A stretch of 64,000 nucleotides of DNA from Camellia lanceoleosa (GCA_025200525.1 CM045770.1:127325429-127389428); one strand, 5' to 3'; counted from the stretch's first letter, positions 1 through 13,010 are shown. Numbers and translations are program-made. Notes: generated by a model from the letters alone, not told the origin.

Positions 1-980
1 ACTGCGAGTAAACGCCCTCTTGGGCTGCTCCTTCTCCTGGTCAATGAGGCCCTGTTTCATAGCATCCTCGATCTGTACTCCCATCTCATGCAAATTTGAA
101 AAGGTAGGGAAGGGGAGCACGATCATTTTCTGCATTAGTTTGGGCTGGAGGTTGCGCACAACCATCCGTATTTGATCCTTATCCGTTGGCCTAATGGTCA
201 TCATTGAGGCTTTGGCCCTCCAAAGGCCACGATTCGAGAAGCTCTCCTTAGGCTCCTCGCCGTCGTCTCAAGATCACGGGTCGTAATCTCGATTTGGGTA
301 TTGTATGAATATTGTGCGACAAAGGCCTCGGCCATCTCCTCCCGTTTCAATTGAATCCTCCAATTTGGCGTACAGATGGTCATGCAATACCGGCGAGGTC
401 CTGCCAAAAAGGAAAGCTTCAATCTTGTCAAGCCCATCGGTATGAGAACATCTGAAAACAAACTCAGGTGGACCATGGGATCTCCTGACCCGTCAAAACG
501 GTCGATGTGAGGCATCTTGAACCTGTCCGGCAGAGTTATAGCTGCGTCGGTGTACCCGTCCTCAATGTCCGGGATGGACTTTACCCCTTGAGATTTTTTG
601 AACAACTTTTCAAGCTTACTCAACTTCAACGCTGTAGGGTCGACCTCGAACTCGAAGGGAGAGTCCGGTAGATTGGTAGGTGTTTTGGACAACTGGGGTA
701 AAATTGGGGGCGGAGCCGGCCCTGTTGGAATGTCCGTATCTGCCTGGACATTTGGCGTCTCTCCGGGTGTTGGAGCTCCTGGTGGGAGAGGAGCTTGATG
801 TGAAGCAGACGCTCCACTTTGCTGTTGCAACTGAGTGATGAGCTCGGCTTGCTGAGCCATGATTGCAGCCTGTTGCTTGGAAAATTCCGCTTGGCGGACA
901 GCGTCTTGCTGCATGAGTTTCATAGTTTCCTGTATTTGACGCATCATTGCCTCCATCCCTGATGTGTTTTCCTGATCCAT
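1..980 (-). pseudogene. Ty3/gypsy gag, broken, 5' part
   Basis: This is the capsid (gag) region of a Ty3/gypsy retrotransposon read on the minus strand. It starts at the Met at 980 (MDQENTSGMEAMMRQ). The first 70 residues are Gln-rich and probably coiled-coil. A proline-rich linker follows, then the usual plant gag entry motif (LPDRFKMPHIDRFDGSGDP, about residues 150-170). The frame ends at 201, but gag-like sequence continues to base 1 in another frame (KESFSNRGLWRAKA, then KDQIRMVVRNLQPKLMQKM), so there is a frameshift near 265-280. A second disruption is likely in the middle, where the expected W-x-x-L region is unrecognisable. It would form the virus-like particle if intact. The leader and LTR A lie upstream (higher coordinates), the order expected for a 5' end. 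A Tat/Ogre-like lineage is inferred, not shown. Confidence 0.8.
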
Positions 981-1957
981 CTAACTGACTGGTATCTATC
1001 CCTACAATAGAAACTGAGACCTCAGCCTGACTGTTCACTGGTGGGGTGGATAAGGACCACTGATCTGGTAACTGCTGAACTGGTGATTTGTGCGTGACTG
1101 GCCCTTTTCACCCTACCTTTGGTAAAGAAACACTAATTGCCCTTGAACTGAATCTCTGACCCGACAAAGTCTATCAGCACAAGTCTAATGAACCTCGGGG
1201 GATATTGGAGCCTTCTGAAGCTATGGTTCCAGAACTACCTAGCAAAAGAGAAAACATGCAGCATCTCAGCCTGATTTCATCAAAACGGATATGAGCATAA
1301 CAGGATGACTGTGCCCTCTACTGAATTCTGCACCCAAAATTCTGCCTCAAATCTGATACCCTCAGGTAAAACTGATTCTACCAAATACTGATGCCCGCAG
1401 GCCTGATACCCAAAATACTGAATTGGTGCTCATGAACTGATGCTCAAACTCATAAACTGATACATGCATTCCCTGTAGAGGCACACTCTAACAAGCACAT
1501 AACAGATAAGTGAGAGCCAAAACACCCCTATGTTGGGGTAGAGTTTCCCTGTCCTATTTCGTCAGGAACTAGGGGTTCCCTACGCACGCAGCGGTTTCAA
1601 ACAACCTATAGACGGGTAAGCAACCTGTCCTAGTTTGGAATGGTCATTATGGATCCGAATATGCACTAGGTCGAATGGTCAAAAAGGGTGCCCCGGTAAA
1701 ATCGGGGTTTGTGTTCCCATCTTGGCGAGCTCAGAATCGTCACCTTATGGACATGCCTTGACAAGACAAGCCTCCGCAAAACCGCTCGAGAATAGCGGAT
1801 GGCAAACACGGTGTCCTAGGCACCAATGCAAATGCAATGCAAAGAAACACACAAGTGTAGTCAAAACCAGATATCATGAGTTCGAGTCAAGTTCTCTAAA
1901 TCCCAGCCAGTCGCGAAGCGTAGACGTCCCCGAACGCGATCCCGATGAGAGAGTGCG
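981..1957 (-). other. Leader (5' UTR) of the gypsy element
   Basis: About 1 kb between the gag start and the inner end of LTR A. No ORF is convincing. The sequence is rich in CTGATACTGAA-like repeats (1300-1460). The primer-binding site should lie near 1930-1965, but I could not match it confidently to a plant tRNA 3' end. Confidence 0.5.
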
Positions 1958-3677
1958 AGTCCCCCCCGTTCTGGTTCGATATTGGGTCACCACAGTTCAA
2001 GGACTCAAATGTCACGGTTCTTAATCTTGAACCAAAGAGTCCAAATCCGGCAAGTCGTTTTGAAAAGCGATTTTTGAAAGAAGTGTCAAACATGGTGCTT
2101 TGCCAAATCTGAGTCGCCACCTAAATATTTTTTATTTTTGGGAAATTTAGGAAACCGACTCGGTGCCAAAGGCCACGTGTCCGTCATCACCAAAGTTGCC
2201 TCGGCTCGGGAACTTGGGTACGATTAGAAGGTCACTGTGAGCACCCCGCCGCGATCAAGACCGCCTCTACTAACCATGATATCTGTATTTGAAAACATTG
2301 TGTGTTCTTATTAGGTTATTAGCCTAGGTTACTATGTGATGCGCACAGCAAATAAGTATAGACTCGGTCGCCTGAATTGGAACAAATCAGTTCGTGTTTG
2401 TTTGTTTGAAAATGGTTTGATGGTGCTACCCGCAGGTAGGCTAAGACGCGGATTAGCCACCCTCAGGTGGGCTTAGAAAACATGATGTGATTTTGCCACT
2501 ATTTAGTGGGCTTAAAACAAACATTGATGCATTGCTCCAATTCGAGATAACCCAACCTTCACCCACAGCATTCAGCGGTTATATCACATAAGCAAATAGC
2601 CTCATGGCAAGCATGCTATCATGGCAACACTCACAGCATGCAAGGATGCTAAAGCATAAAACTCACCGAGTACTCAGAGCCAAAAGCAATTTATTAGAAA
2701 TCATGCATGATCCTAAGTATCTGAAATGCCTAATGCAACACATGCAAAATGCAACTATGGCGAAGCTCGGCTATTCTAAACATGGCATATGAAATGCTAC
2801 AACTAACAAGTATTCAACTTGGAAATTGAAATACAATGCGGTTTGTATGATCTGCCGAGCAGTGCATGCGAGCAGATGAATGAATGCAAGCATGCTATCA
2901 TACTGTATGCTAATTGAAATATGCCCTAATCTAACCAACATAAGCAGATAAATAAAAGGGAGAAAGAAAGGGGGGTTGGAAGACATGCACACACACACGC
3001 ACCCTTATTACAGTTGTGCCCTCGCGCAGAGGGTCCGAATAAATATACAGTCCCAAATAAATATTACAGTCCAAAATAATAATACAATCCCGAATAAATA
3101 ATTACAAAACCCTAATTAATTAACAAATTGAACTAGGAAAGCATTAAAACTAGCATGCAAGCTAGGGGACTGCCTTGACTCTGCTCCAGATGATGAAATG
3201 ATGCATGCCCGGATGCCTTTGCGCGGAAATCCACGGCGATGCCCCAATTAGCCTCTGTTTTGTAATGTTTCTTGAAATGCGTGCCAAACTCCAAAAGTTC
3301 TTGATTCCTGATTTTGCTGCAACAGAGAGCAGGAAAGGGGCATAGCAATGTATTTCACAAATATATGCATGTCTCGATCCTCGTGCCACCAATCACGCAT
3401 ACCGATGCATGATAGCCGAGGAACCGAAATGCACAACTCAATATAGGATGAATGCACATGAATGCTACAATAAAAACCTAACTCCATCATGGATGATCCG
3501 GAGTGTCGGTGACTGGGAAATTGAGACACGTTTCGTCACTCGGAGTACGAAACGTGCCTCGTTTCCCGTGCCCGGGCTACCTCCTATCCCAAACACGATG
3601 CAATATGCATGGCATGCATGAAATGCAACTAAGATACAGTCTAGTATGCACCATGCTGATGAGATGTGCCTCGAAGT

Positions 3678-4045
3678 GCGTGCCCGCAGGCACGCAAACT
3701 GAGAAAGTGGCATACGGAATGCGATGGACACAAAAATGAAGTGCCTCGAAGTGCGTGCCCACGGGCACGCAAACCGAGGCGATGATAAAATGAGATAGAA
3801 ATGCAAATTGGGCTTACACTAACATGAGAGGACCTCAGCCACACTCACATCAGAAGCCGTCGGATAAAATAGAGGTGTTTTAATACGTGCCACAGCACGC
3901 AAACCGAGGCGATGACAAAATGGAATGAAATGGCATACGGAATGCGACGATGGGCTTACACCAACATGGGGGAGCCTCAGCTCACTCACGTAGGAGGCCG
4001 TCGGATAAAAATGAAGTGCATCGAAATGCGTGCTCGTGGGCACGC
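3678..4045. repeat. Hairpin-bearing imperfect tandem repeats in LTR A
   Basis: Four copies of a short inverted repeat (GCGTGCCCGCAGGCACGC at 3678; variants at 3753, 3885 and 4028) sit in a degenerate repeat unit that also carries GCAAACCGAGGC, GGCATACGGAATGCGA and AGGCCGTCGGATAAAA. Copies are 75-145 bp apart. The stem is kept in each copy with some base changes. I do not see this block in C or D. Confidence 0.7.
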
Positions 4046-5049
4046 AAACCGAGGCAATGCACTAAGGCATGAAATGACATGGGAAATGATATGCAAGCAT
4101 GCAAACCAAATTTCAGCAGCTAAATGAGGGGAAAACAGCCCCGAAATGACACGAAATGACAACCAATGCATGGAATCATCCCGAAATGTGAATTTAAGCA
4201 CCCGAAATGGCCTATAGCCATACTAAACATGCACAACATGATCATGACATGCAAACCAGTAGCAAGGCAGTCCCAAATATGGCATTTTTCAGTAACAAAC
4301 ATGGCCCAACAGCTAGCATAGATAAGGCAACAATGGCATGCAAAACTAGTGGCCAAGAGAGTAGTATTGAGAGAGGTAGTATATGCAAAACTCAAACAAC
4401 AAAACTTCCTTCTACAACATTGAAGAGGGCCTAAAATAAGCATATTTACCGAAGATGACAGCCCCCAAATCAAAATAAAAACATGCTATAAATTCCATGC
4501 AAAATAGGCTCCAAATAGGCTATATCATGAGACATGCAAACCATACACCAAACAACAAAACTTTCTTCATGAAACATGTAAAGGGGGTCAAAATAAGACC
4601 CCTCTTAGCTCTGACCAAGAGCCAAAACCAAGAGCACAAAGGCTACAAAATCATGCCAAATAAGGGCCTAAAGAGGACTATAATGGCAAGGGGTATATGG
4701 AAATGCCAAGGGTGTTGAGCCCTTCTTCAATGTTGAAGAGGGGCTCAAAATAAGTACAAAATCAGTTCATGGCAGCCCTGAAATCAGATCACACATAGGC
4801 TAGAATTTTGATGCAAAAATCAACTACAAAGAGGGAAATGAACACTCACCCTTGTAGACAAGTCTTTCGTTGCTTCTTGGACTGAAATTGGTGATCCTAA
4901 GCTACTGAAATCCTCCTCCTTGCTGTTGGAATGGAGTGGTGATGATAGAGCTTGAAGATGATGAAGAAATGGGACCAAAACTTGAAGATTTGAGGGAGAT
5001 ATATGAACACTCTTGTAACTCTTTCTTGAGAGGTTGGAGGCTAGAAAAT

Positions 5050-6030
5050 CAGGCAAGAGAGGGAGAGAGACCCGTGGGTGGTGTGGTGTGTGTTGTATGG
5101 GTGTATGTTAGCTGGGTGTCTTGGGTTGTTGCTGCCGTGGGTTTGGCACTATGATGCATGGGTCTGTGAGGTGCCGAAAGAGAGGGAGGAGAGGCCGTGT
5201 GTGTGTGATGACAGTCGGTGGTGTCCTAGAGAGAGAAGATAGAGCTATGTGTTAATGTATGCCTTGCTGCCGTGTGTTGATGGCAGTGGTGTGCAAGAGT
5301 GTGGTGTTGGGTGATGCATGGGTGTGTTAGAGAGAGAAGAGAGAGAGAGAGATGGGTGTGTGAAGTTAAGTGATGGTGTGCGGTTGTGGGTGTGTTGTGA
5401 GGGCCGTGTGTTGCTCCGTTGTGAGGGGTGTGTGCATGCTGCTGGTGATTGCCGTGGGTGATGGCAGTGGTGGTGTGTGATGTATATCAGGTTGATGCCG
5501 TGTGTGGGAGGAGAGCTGGTGTATGGGTGTGATGTGAGGTATGTGGGAATGGTGGGTGTGCTGGGTTTGCTCGGTTAGAGAGAGAAGAGAGAGAGAGGTT
5601 GGTGTGGTGCATGGGTGTGTTATGGTGAGGTCCGGTGATGGTGGGTGTGTGTTGGGATGGCCACGGTAGAGAGAGAGGGATGATGGTGGTGCATGGTGCT
5701 GATATGGTGAGGTCCGGTGATGGTGAGAGCCGAGAGAGAGAGGAGAGGTGGTCTTCCTTGTGTGTTCTATCTATGATCCGTGTGCCTCTTCTTTACCTTC
5801 CCCCGCCCAGAGAGAGTGGTGATCAAATTATTATGTGTAAGTATGTCCCTGTGTGTGATGAGAGAGAGATGGTGATGAAGTTGATGGAAAGTGTGGTCTG
5901 CCGTGTAGAGTGTGGTGAGTTGTGTGTGAAACTGTGTATGAGCATGGCGATGTGTGAATGATGTCCCCCACGCTTCAACCTGTGTATGCTCTGTCTGTGT
6001 ATGCATCTCCTCGGTGTGTGCTGTGAGAGA
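5050..6030. repeat. GT/GA-rich low-complexity tract in LTR A
   Basis: About 1 kb of plus-strand G/T/A-rich sequence made of shuffled short units such as GTGTGTGATG, AGAGAGAGAGAAGAGAG and GGTGAGGTCCGGTGATGGTG. Open frames here (for example 5635-5961) are composition effects. Confidence 0.7.
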
Positions 6031-6437
6031 GGTGGGTTTCTTTTTCTTCTCCCCAAGCCCGTGTCCCCTTTAAAATACTCTCCACTCAAAAAACATTGAT
6101 CAGTGCCTTCTTATCTTTTTGATGATTACATTCTCCACAATTCCACTCAACAAAACATCTCTACCACCGCCCCAAAAAAAATTTTTGTTTATATATTTAT
6201 TTTTTTGTTTTTTAAAAAATAGTTATCAACTTATATAAAACACACTTAAAAAAGATGTGCACACACCTAATTTAATATGTACACATAAAATTATAAAACA
6301 TTACAAATTACCAAAATATTAGTGATGGCCAAAATGGGTGAGGTTTGGAATTTTGAAATGTCAATTTGATTTTTGTTGTGAGGGTGGTCAAACTAAAATG
6401 CCCAAGTCTTAGGGCCGGTCAAAATGAGGTGTCTACA

Positions 6438-6804
6438 CACGGGGACATGTTGTCTACGTTTGCTAAGTCTAAGCAGCAGCAGTTGCACCATACCTCTATA
6501 GCGTGTGTAGTTTAAGAGTAGTCTAGTGCATATTAGTCAAAACTCAGTGTATGTTAGAAAAACCTCTTAACAACTATTTGTTAGATTGTTAAGACTGTTA
6601 TTCTATAATGTCTATATAACTAGAGATCTGTTGGTGTAAAAGTAAGTTGATTCATTTTATTTAATAATATCTTTTCAGTTGCTTCTTTCTTTCTCTTCAG
6701 AATGAACATCAACAGCCTAAAAATCAAGCAAAAGCAGACAGCCTTGGTAGATGACCTGATCTAAGGTAAGTTGTTCACAAAGTCCTGAATAGAATAATGA
6801 GTCG
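6438..6804. mobile_element. Possible Copia LTR fragment between LTRs A and B
   Basis: The stretch from about 6552 (TGTTAGAAAAACC) to 6713 (CATCAACA) has the feel of a short Copia LTR: a TG start, TATATAACTAG, a TTTCTTTCTCTTC tract and a CA end. No matching 5-bp duplication is present, so this is weak. Nothing else is recognised in the interval. Confidence 0.3.
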
Positions 6805-9514
6805 TGTTCTGTTCATTTTGGGCTCACTACAGTTCGGACTCAAGTTGTCACGGTTCTCAATCTGAACCAAAGAGTCCAAATCCAGCAAATCGTTTTGAGA
6901 AAACAGATTTTTGAAAGAAGTGCCAAACATGGACTGCTTTGCCAGATACAGAGTCGCCACCTAAATATTTTATTTTGGAAAATTTAGGAAACCCTGACTC
7001 TTGCCTAAGGCCACGTGTCCGTCATCACCAAAATTGCCTCGACTCGGGAACTTGAGTACGATTGGGGAAGGTCACTTCGTGAGCACCCCCGCTCGCCCGA
7101 TCAAAGATCGGCCTCTACTAACCATAATATCTAGTTTTGAAAACGTTATGCGTTCTTATTCCAATTATTAGCCTAGATTTACTATGTGATGCGCACAGCA
7201 GACAAGTATAGACTGGGTCGCCTGAATTGGAACAAAACATTTCATATTTATTTTTTTGAAAGATGGTTTGCTACTCGCAAGTAGGCTTAAAATGCAGATT
7301 TTTCCACCCTTGGGTGGGCTTAGAAAAAAACATGGTTTTGCCACTATCTAGTGGGCTTAAAACTCACAGTGAATGAATTGTTCCAATCCAAATAACCCAA
7401 CCTTCACCCACAGGCATTCAGGAAGTTATATCACATAAGCACATAGCCTCATGGTAAGCATGCTATCATGGCAGTCACTCACACACATGCAAGGATGCTA
7501 AAGCATAAAAACTTACCGAGTACTCCAAGCCAAAACAGAAGCTATGTTAGAAATCCATGCATGATCCTAACTATGCTGAAATGCCTAATGCAACACATGC
7601 AAAAATGCAACTATAGCAGGCTCGGCTATTCTAAACATGGCATATGGAATGCTACAGCTAAAAGTATTCAACTTGGAATTAAAATACAATGCAGTGAGTT
7701 ATGATGCGCCGAGCCCGGTGCATGCGAAACAGATGAATGAATGCAAACATGCTATCATACTGTATGCTAATTGAAATATGCCCTAATCTAACTATCATAA
7801 GCTGGTAAATAAAAGGGAGAAAGACGTGGGGTTGGAAGACATACATCACACGCACGCACACTTATTACAACATTGCCCTCGCGCAGAGGGTCCAAATAAT
7901 ATACAGTCCCAAATGAATAATTACAGACCGAATAAATACAAGATCCTAATTAATTAACAAATTAATCTAGGAAATTAATAAATAAGCATGCAAGCTCATG
8001 GACCGCCTCAACTCTGTTCCAAATGATGAATGATGCATGCTTGAGTTGCCTTACGCGGAAATCCATTGCAATGTCCCAATTAGCCTCTGTTTACAATTAA
8101 GCCCGGAATATTGCACGAAGCTCCAAAAGACTGCCGGTTTCTGATTAGCCTAGAAGAGCAGCAAATCAGGGGCTTTTGGACCAAAATTCTGAGCTTTCAA
8201 CCTCTTCAAATGGCCTCCAAGGTACTGGAATGGAGTGTGAAGGTAGTAGGCTTGGAGGTGTAGTGTAAAGGTCAAGAACAATGGGTGTTTTGAGCTTGGA
8301 AGAGAGAGAGCTATGGAGGAAGATGGGTGTGTGCCTCAGCTGGTTTTCTAACCCCTGAAAATGAAGCTTAGGTGCTGGCTTTATAGAGGGAGAGAAGCAA
8401 AGGAAATTGGGGAAAAACCAATTCAAATTTCCCCCCAAAAGGGCAGACCCTCGGACAGTGGGTCAAGTACAGAATAGCTGGCACAGCTGGAACACACTCA
8501 GGAGGGCAAAAATGGCCGACCAAGTTCAAAAGGTTCAGGTGGCCGGCCGACCAGGCAAGGTGGCCGGCCGACCAGGTCAAAAGGGTCAAGGTGGTCGGCC
8601 ACCCCCTAGGATGAAGCCCCAGAAGCTAGCTTTCCAATGCCGCAAACCTTGCATCAAAATTCTTTCTGTGCAAAACGTTATGCCTATTTTGGTGAAGCCG
8701 CGCAGATTCGGTCCAAACGGATTTCAACCAACCATATCTCCTCCACCCGGACTTGGCTCTAAGAGATTCTTGAGTGAAAAATGAAGCCCCGGAAGTAAGC
8801 TTTCCAACGGTGGTGGCCTCATATCTTAATTCCTCCTGTGCAAAGAGTTATGCTCATTTCGGTGAAGTCGCGCAGATGTTTTCCTCCTTCCCGGATTCAT
8901 GCTGAATCACTTTTGACCAAAAAAAGCTGATTTTTCAGAAAAATTGCTGGCCTCCCACTCTCCTACAACCTTTCTAACAATGAAAATAAGGTCTCCACCA
9001 AAAATGAACCAAGATGGATGCAAAACAGAGGTTCGGGGGCCGAAACACGCAGTTCGGAGCCCCAAAAATAGACTGTTAGGCACCGGAAGTGGCGTTTGAC
9101 CACAAAATTGGTCTCTCGGGCCCCAGTGTCCCTCAAAAGGGAGGAAACAAAATGTATGCCAAAAATCGGAGCAAACGGAGGTAGTTAAGTGGTCCCGAAC
9201 CGAGGCACACGGCCGACGACTCTGAAAATCGGAAACCGGGCTCCAAACGAGAAAAATGACCTACGACCACGAAACGTAGCCTACGGCCACTGAGAGATGG
9301 TCTACGAGACCTCTCCCTCCCTTCGGGAAGAGAAAACGCAGAAAACAGGGCCTGGTTCACAAACCGAAGGAAAGCACAAAAGAACCCCGAAGTCTAGAGG
9401 TAAGGCTCTCAGCCGAGACTCCGCGACCTCAGAATGAGCACAATATGCGCTATCACCGAGCGCTCAACCGGTGACGTCTGAGTCTTAAGGCCGGTCAAAA
9501 ATGGAGTGTCTACA
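6805..9514 (-). mobile_element. Long LTR 'B' of the A-D family
   Basis: Collinear with LTR A through the whole inner block (6830-7110), the CACATAAGCA/CATGCAAGGATGCTAAAGCATAAA block (7430-7510) and the GCCCTCGCGCAGAGGGTCC block (7875). It ends CGGTCAAAAATGGAGTGTCTACA at 9514. At about 2.7 kb it is shorter than A or C. Its left flank (AGTCG) does not match its right flank (AACCT), so it is not a clean solo LTR or the left end is misplaced. It carries a tandem GGTGGCCGGCCGACCAGG motif (8538-8600) related to GGCCGGCC-rich stretches in C. Confidence 0.7.
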
Positions 9515-10060
9515 AACCTGAATCAAGTTTGGCTCTGTGTGTAGTTAATTGTTGATTTGATATTGTTCTGTTGATTGATCTGATGTAGTTTGCCTCTAGT
9601 TTTGTTCTGATGTTGTTCTATGGATGTTCTTGCTTCAATGGTGGTCTGATGGTGGATCTATTGAAAGTGAGAAGTGGTCTGATGGTGGATCTGATGGTGG
9701 TCTGATGGTGGATCTGGTCTGATGGGGTTGAGCTGCCTTTCTGGTTTATTTTGATGCTCTGTTCTGGTCTTTATTCCTATGCTCTGGTATGTGGATGTTT
9801 CCACAAGTTCACTCTCTTGCTGCTGTTGAACTGATGGGGTTCTACTCTACATCTGTGGATGTCTTTGTTTTGGTCCTTTTTCCTCTGGTTTTGCTTGATC
9901 TGTTGCTTTTTCTGGTTTTGTTTTCTTTGTTGATCTCTCACCAACTAGGAGATTGGAGTTTTGTTTAGCTCCAAGCTCCTCTTTATTGATGTATCTTTTC
10001 ATACTCTGTATGATTTTTTATCAATAAAGTCTTTCATTTTGCTGATCAAAAAAAATAAAA
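9515..10060 (+). mobile_element. LINE-like 3' end with poly(A) tail
   Basis: A T/G-rich segment ends with AATAAAG (10023-10029) and GCTGATCAAAAAAAATAAAA, the form of a plant L1-type LINE 3' UTR with a poly(A) tail. TCTGATGGTGGATC units are repeated at 9641-9725. No reverse-transcriptase sequence remains, so only the 3' end is present. Confidence 0.45.
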
Positions 10061-10830
10061 TATAAATTTCTCCCTCAAGTTTTGAAAAATATATTTTACT
10101 CTTGAGGTTTCAAATCGTTTGGCAAATACTCTCTTTTATTAGACAACTGTTAACTCAACTAATTGATTTTGCTAAAGTCATTAATTTTATTTATTAAAAT
10201 ATATATTTAACTCTCAATATTCTTTTCTCCGCACCATAAAAGATAAAATACAAAAAGAATGGAAAAAAATGATGGGGAGATGAGAAGGTAGCGGTGGAGT
10301 GAAGTAGGAGGTAATGAGGCAGCGATGGAAGAGTGGGGGGAGTGATTTGGGGAGCTTGTGAAGGTGATGGTTGTCATAGTGGAAGAATGGGAGGAGAGGA
10401 ATGGATGACCATTATGTTAGTTCTAGTGAGGAAGAATGAAAAATAATAATAATAATAATAATAAAGAAAATAATAAAAAGAGGAAAGTCAGGATGAAAAA
10501 GATGAGGGTAGTTGAATCATCTTATTTAGGTATTGCAGGATAAACTGTTATAGTAAATATTTTTTCTTTTGATGGGAACCAAAATACCTTTTTATTTTTA
10601 TTTTTTGTTTTATTTAATTATTTTTGTTAACATTTTGATAATGCAATTGTTTAATTATAAAGAAAATTGGTAAAAAATAATCCATTTTAAGGAGGCTGTA
10701 AGACATTAGGTCCTGTGAGTATTTTTTATTTTTTATTTTATTTTATTTTATTTGGTGAGAAATAAACTCTTTGTAAAATATTGTGATAAAAAATATATTT
10801 TGTTATTTTTTAGGACATAAGAGTTGATGG
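10060..10830. repeat. Dispersed repeat, copy 1 (partner near 47580-48250)
   Basis: Shares a long alignable stretch with 47580-48250: ACTCTTGAGGTTT, CAACTAATTGATTTTGCTAA, a GGTAGCGG..GGAGTGATTTGGGGAG block, GAAGGTGATGGTTGTCA and later GACATTTTGATAAT. Both copies contain decayed A/T-rich simple repeats. No TIR or coding capacity was identified; possibly an old non-autonomous element. Confidence 0.6.
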
Positions 10831-11864
10831 GTCTTTGATCATCTTTCAATATATATCTAATGAAACCAAAACAAAGCTTTTATGTGATGGTTGTACTTGT
10901 TGGGCATGACTTATAGTGCTACATGAGAGATATTTAAGGTATTTTAAATATTTTATTTAATTTTATCACAAAATGAAACTCAAACAAAATAAGCAATTCG
11001 GTAGTTATTTTGCATCACTTTCTATTGACTCACTACATTTAAGGAGTTTTGTAGGTTAGAAATTAATTTTAAGAATAAAAAATATCGTTAAATTATATAG
11101 AAAATGAAATATTAAAAAAGAATACAAAATGTAATTTTTATTATCTATTTTTGTGAAGTAGAATTCCTATTAATAATACAGTTTGTGGAAATGAGGCATG
11201 ACAAAAGCAAGCTGCTACATGCAAGGCACATTTGCCCCATCATTGATTGTAGTGCAAAGTTCCAAAATTTCTGTTACATAACAAAAGTTAAAAAAATAAA
11301 AATAAAGTGGTACAAATAAAGAGGCATGTGCAGTGTCATTTGTATTGCACTTTATGAATGATTATTGAGTCATAACAAATTGATAACAAAAGCCAAAGAG
11401 CAGCTCTAATATTGATCAGCTCAAACAAGTTAGAAGAATTGGAATGTGCTTCGTTGAAGACACACTCATTCATTACTTATTTTTTTAGTTATTATTGAAA
11501 AAAATTTAGTTATAACAAATGTATATTCTAGAATTATCCATAGTTTTAAAGCTTTTTGTAATTATTTTTGTTAAAAAAAAATATAAATAAAAGTTACAGC
11601 AAGTACTCGGATACATTAAAAATAAAAATAAAAACAATAAATAGTCCCCATAAATTGCACAGCAATGATCACAAATAGATTATACAAATTTTCCTTGCAC
11701 TCAAAATAGTATACGAAAAAGAGAGAAGTGCAAGACCAAGAGGTTGATCGAATGGTTGACATGCTTCATTATCAGACGTGATACGTAAACAGTTTGTCTG
11801 ATTGATACAAGTTCAATTTCCTTACCTATTCCTCTAGAAAAAATTTAAAATAAATAAATAAGGA
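10831..11864. other. AT-rich stretch, nothing recognised
   Basis: No ORF of note, no alignable partner elsewhere in the window and no clear element end were seen in this kilobase. Confidence 0.6.
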
Positions 11865-11869
11865 ACCAG

Positions 11870-12295
11870 ATCACTTTCAGTCTAAAATTTGGATTGGAGG
11901 GCGTAGTTTGGGCACATAGAGCCCACCACGAGACCTGTTTTGATGATTCGAACCGTTCATTTTGTCGGATACTTCATTTATTTAATTCATACCAAAAAAA
12001 AAATTTAGATCAATCTAATAACTGTAACTTGTTCAATTTATTGTCTTTTTACTAAAAAAAAATGGGCGATAATTGTGTTTTTAAAAGTAAACCATACATT
12101 TTTTTTTATGACAGACACAATAAATTAAACAAGTTACAACTATTAGATCGACTTAATTTTTTTGTGGATAAAATATACGAAGTGTCCGATAAAATAAATG
12201 ATTTGAATTATCAAAACGAAACCAATGATGAAACCCACAAACCTTAACAATGCCCTCTCGTCCAAATTTTGGACCAGAGGGGATCCTCCTCTAGT
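11870..12295. mobile_element. Foldback (hairpin) element 1
   Basis: Two arms of about 200 bp are inverted copies of each other around a centre near 12085. For example TCAATCTAATAACTGTAAC (12012) pairs with GTTACAACTATTAGATCGA (12133), and TCCAATTTTGG-type ends (AAAATTTGGAT at 11884, TCCAAATTTTGGA at 12262) close the structure. The 61-codon frame at 12062-12247 is just one arm. MITE-like, no coding capacity. Confidence 0.75.
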
Positions 12296-12394
12296 AAATA
12301 AATGTGCCATAAACCATATTACTCATTAAATATTTTCACGATAATAATAAATGATTTAGAACCATTTCGTTTGATTTCTTTTAAATTGGTTATC

Positions 12395-12720
12395 TCAAGT
12401 GCGTTTGAACATAGTAGACCAATTTTAGGATCAATTTCAGTGATTCAAACCGTTCACTTTATAATACTCATCAAGTAGAATATTCATGCAAAAAATAATA
12501 TGATTGGACATCGACAGCTACATATTTGAATCAAATTTGTATTGTAAAAAATGGATAGTTATTCTTACAATTATATTTATCATCTATTTTTTTAAAAATA
12601 AAAATAATTCAAACATATAGTTACCGATATTCAATCATCTGTATTTTTTGTACGAATATTATACTTAATGAATCTTAAAAAATAAATTATTTGACTCATC
12701 AAAATCAATAAATTTACCAA
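12395..12720. mobile_element. Foldback element 2, related to element 1
   Basis: The left arm (CAAACCGTTCAC, GAATATTCATGCAAAAAATA, GATTGGACATCG) is an imperfect inverted copy of the right arm (CGATATTCAATCATC, TTTTTTGTACGAATATT, GACTCATCAAAAT). It shares the CGAACCGTTCA and arm layout of the 11.9-kb foldback but is more decayed. Confidence 0.6.
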
Positions 12721-13010
12721 GTCCAATCTCTCAAATTAAAACAAAACTTGAAAAAAACCAAACCCTTCAATTAAAATTAACATCATACCTCTTTCAACGT
12801 AATCAGGAGGAGCAGAATCTGTCTCTCCTATGGATGCATTCTCGGAATTTTTTGTGTAAACTCATTTTATTTTCTATGAGAAAACTGAGCAAAATTTCTC
12901 CAAATATATTACACACACAATGAAGAAATGTATAAATAATAATAAATAAACAAACAAGACAACAAAGAAGAAGATGAAGAATAATTGCATGCAAGAACAT
13001 GAAGAATATG

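Larger units (their letters stand above)
1958..6437 (-). mobile_element. Long LTR 'A' (5' LTR of the gypsy element)
   Basis: First of four collinear copies of one LTR family (A, B, C, D). All share an inner-end block (CAGTTC, CGGTTCTTAATCT, GAACCAAAGAGTCCAAAT, GTCGCCACCTAAATATTTT, GGCCACGTGTCCGTCATCACC) and an outer end GGTCAAAATGAGGTGTCTACA. Read on the minus strand the LTR begins TGTAGACACC. The left border is approximate because the inner end has diverged; B shows the same variant (TTCTG..TTC..TTGGG). It is about 4.5 kb, very long for an LTR. Because gag follows on the minus strand, this is the 5' LTR. No ORF in it is credible. Confidence 0.75.

Noticed and set aside
5635..6089. Frames of 79-108 aa on both strands
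   Set aside because: They lie in GT/GA low-complexity LTR sequence.
6805..9514. LTR B as a solo LTR with TSD
   Set aside because: Flanks AGTCG and AACCT do not match, so a clean insertion cannot be claimed.
12062..12247. 61-aa frame
   Set aside because: It is one arm of a foldback element, with no protein character.
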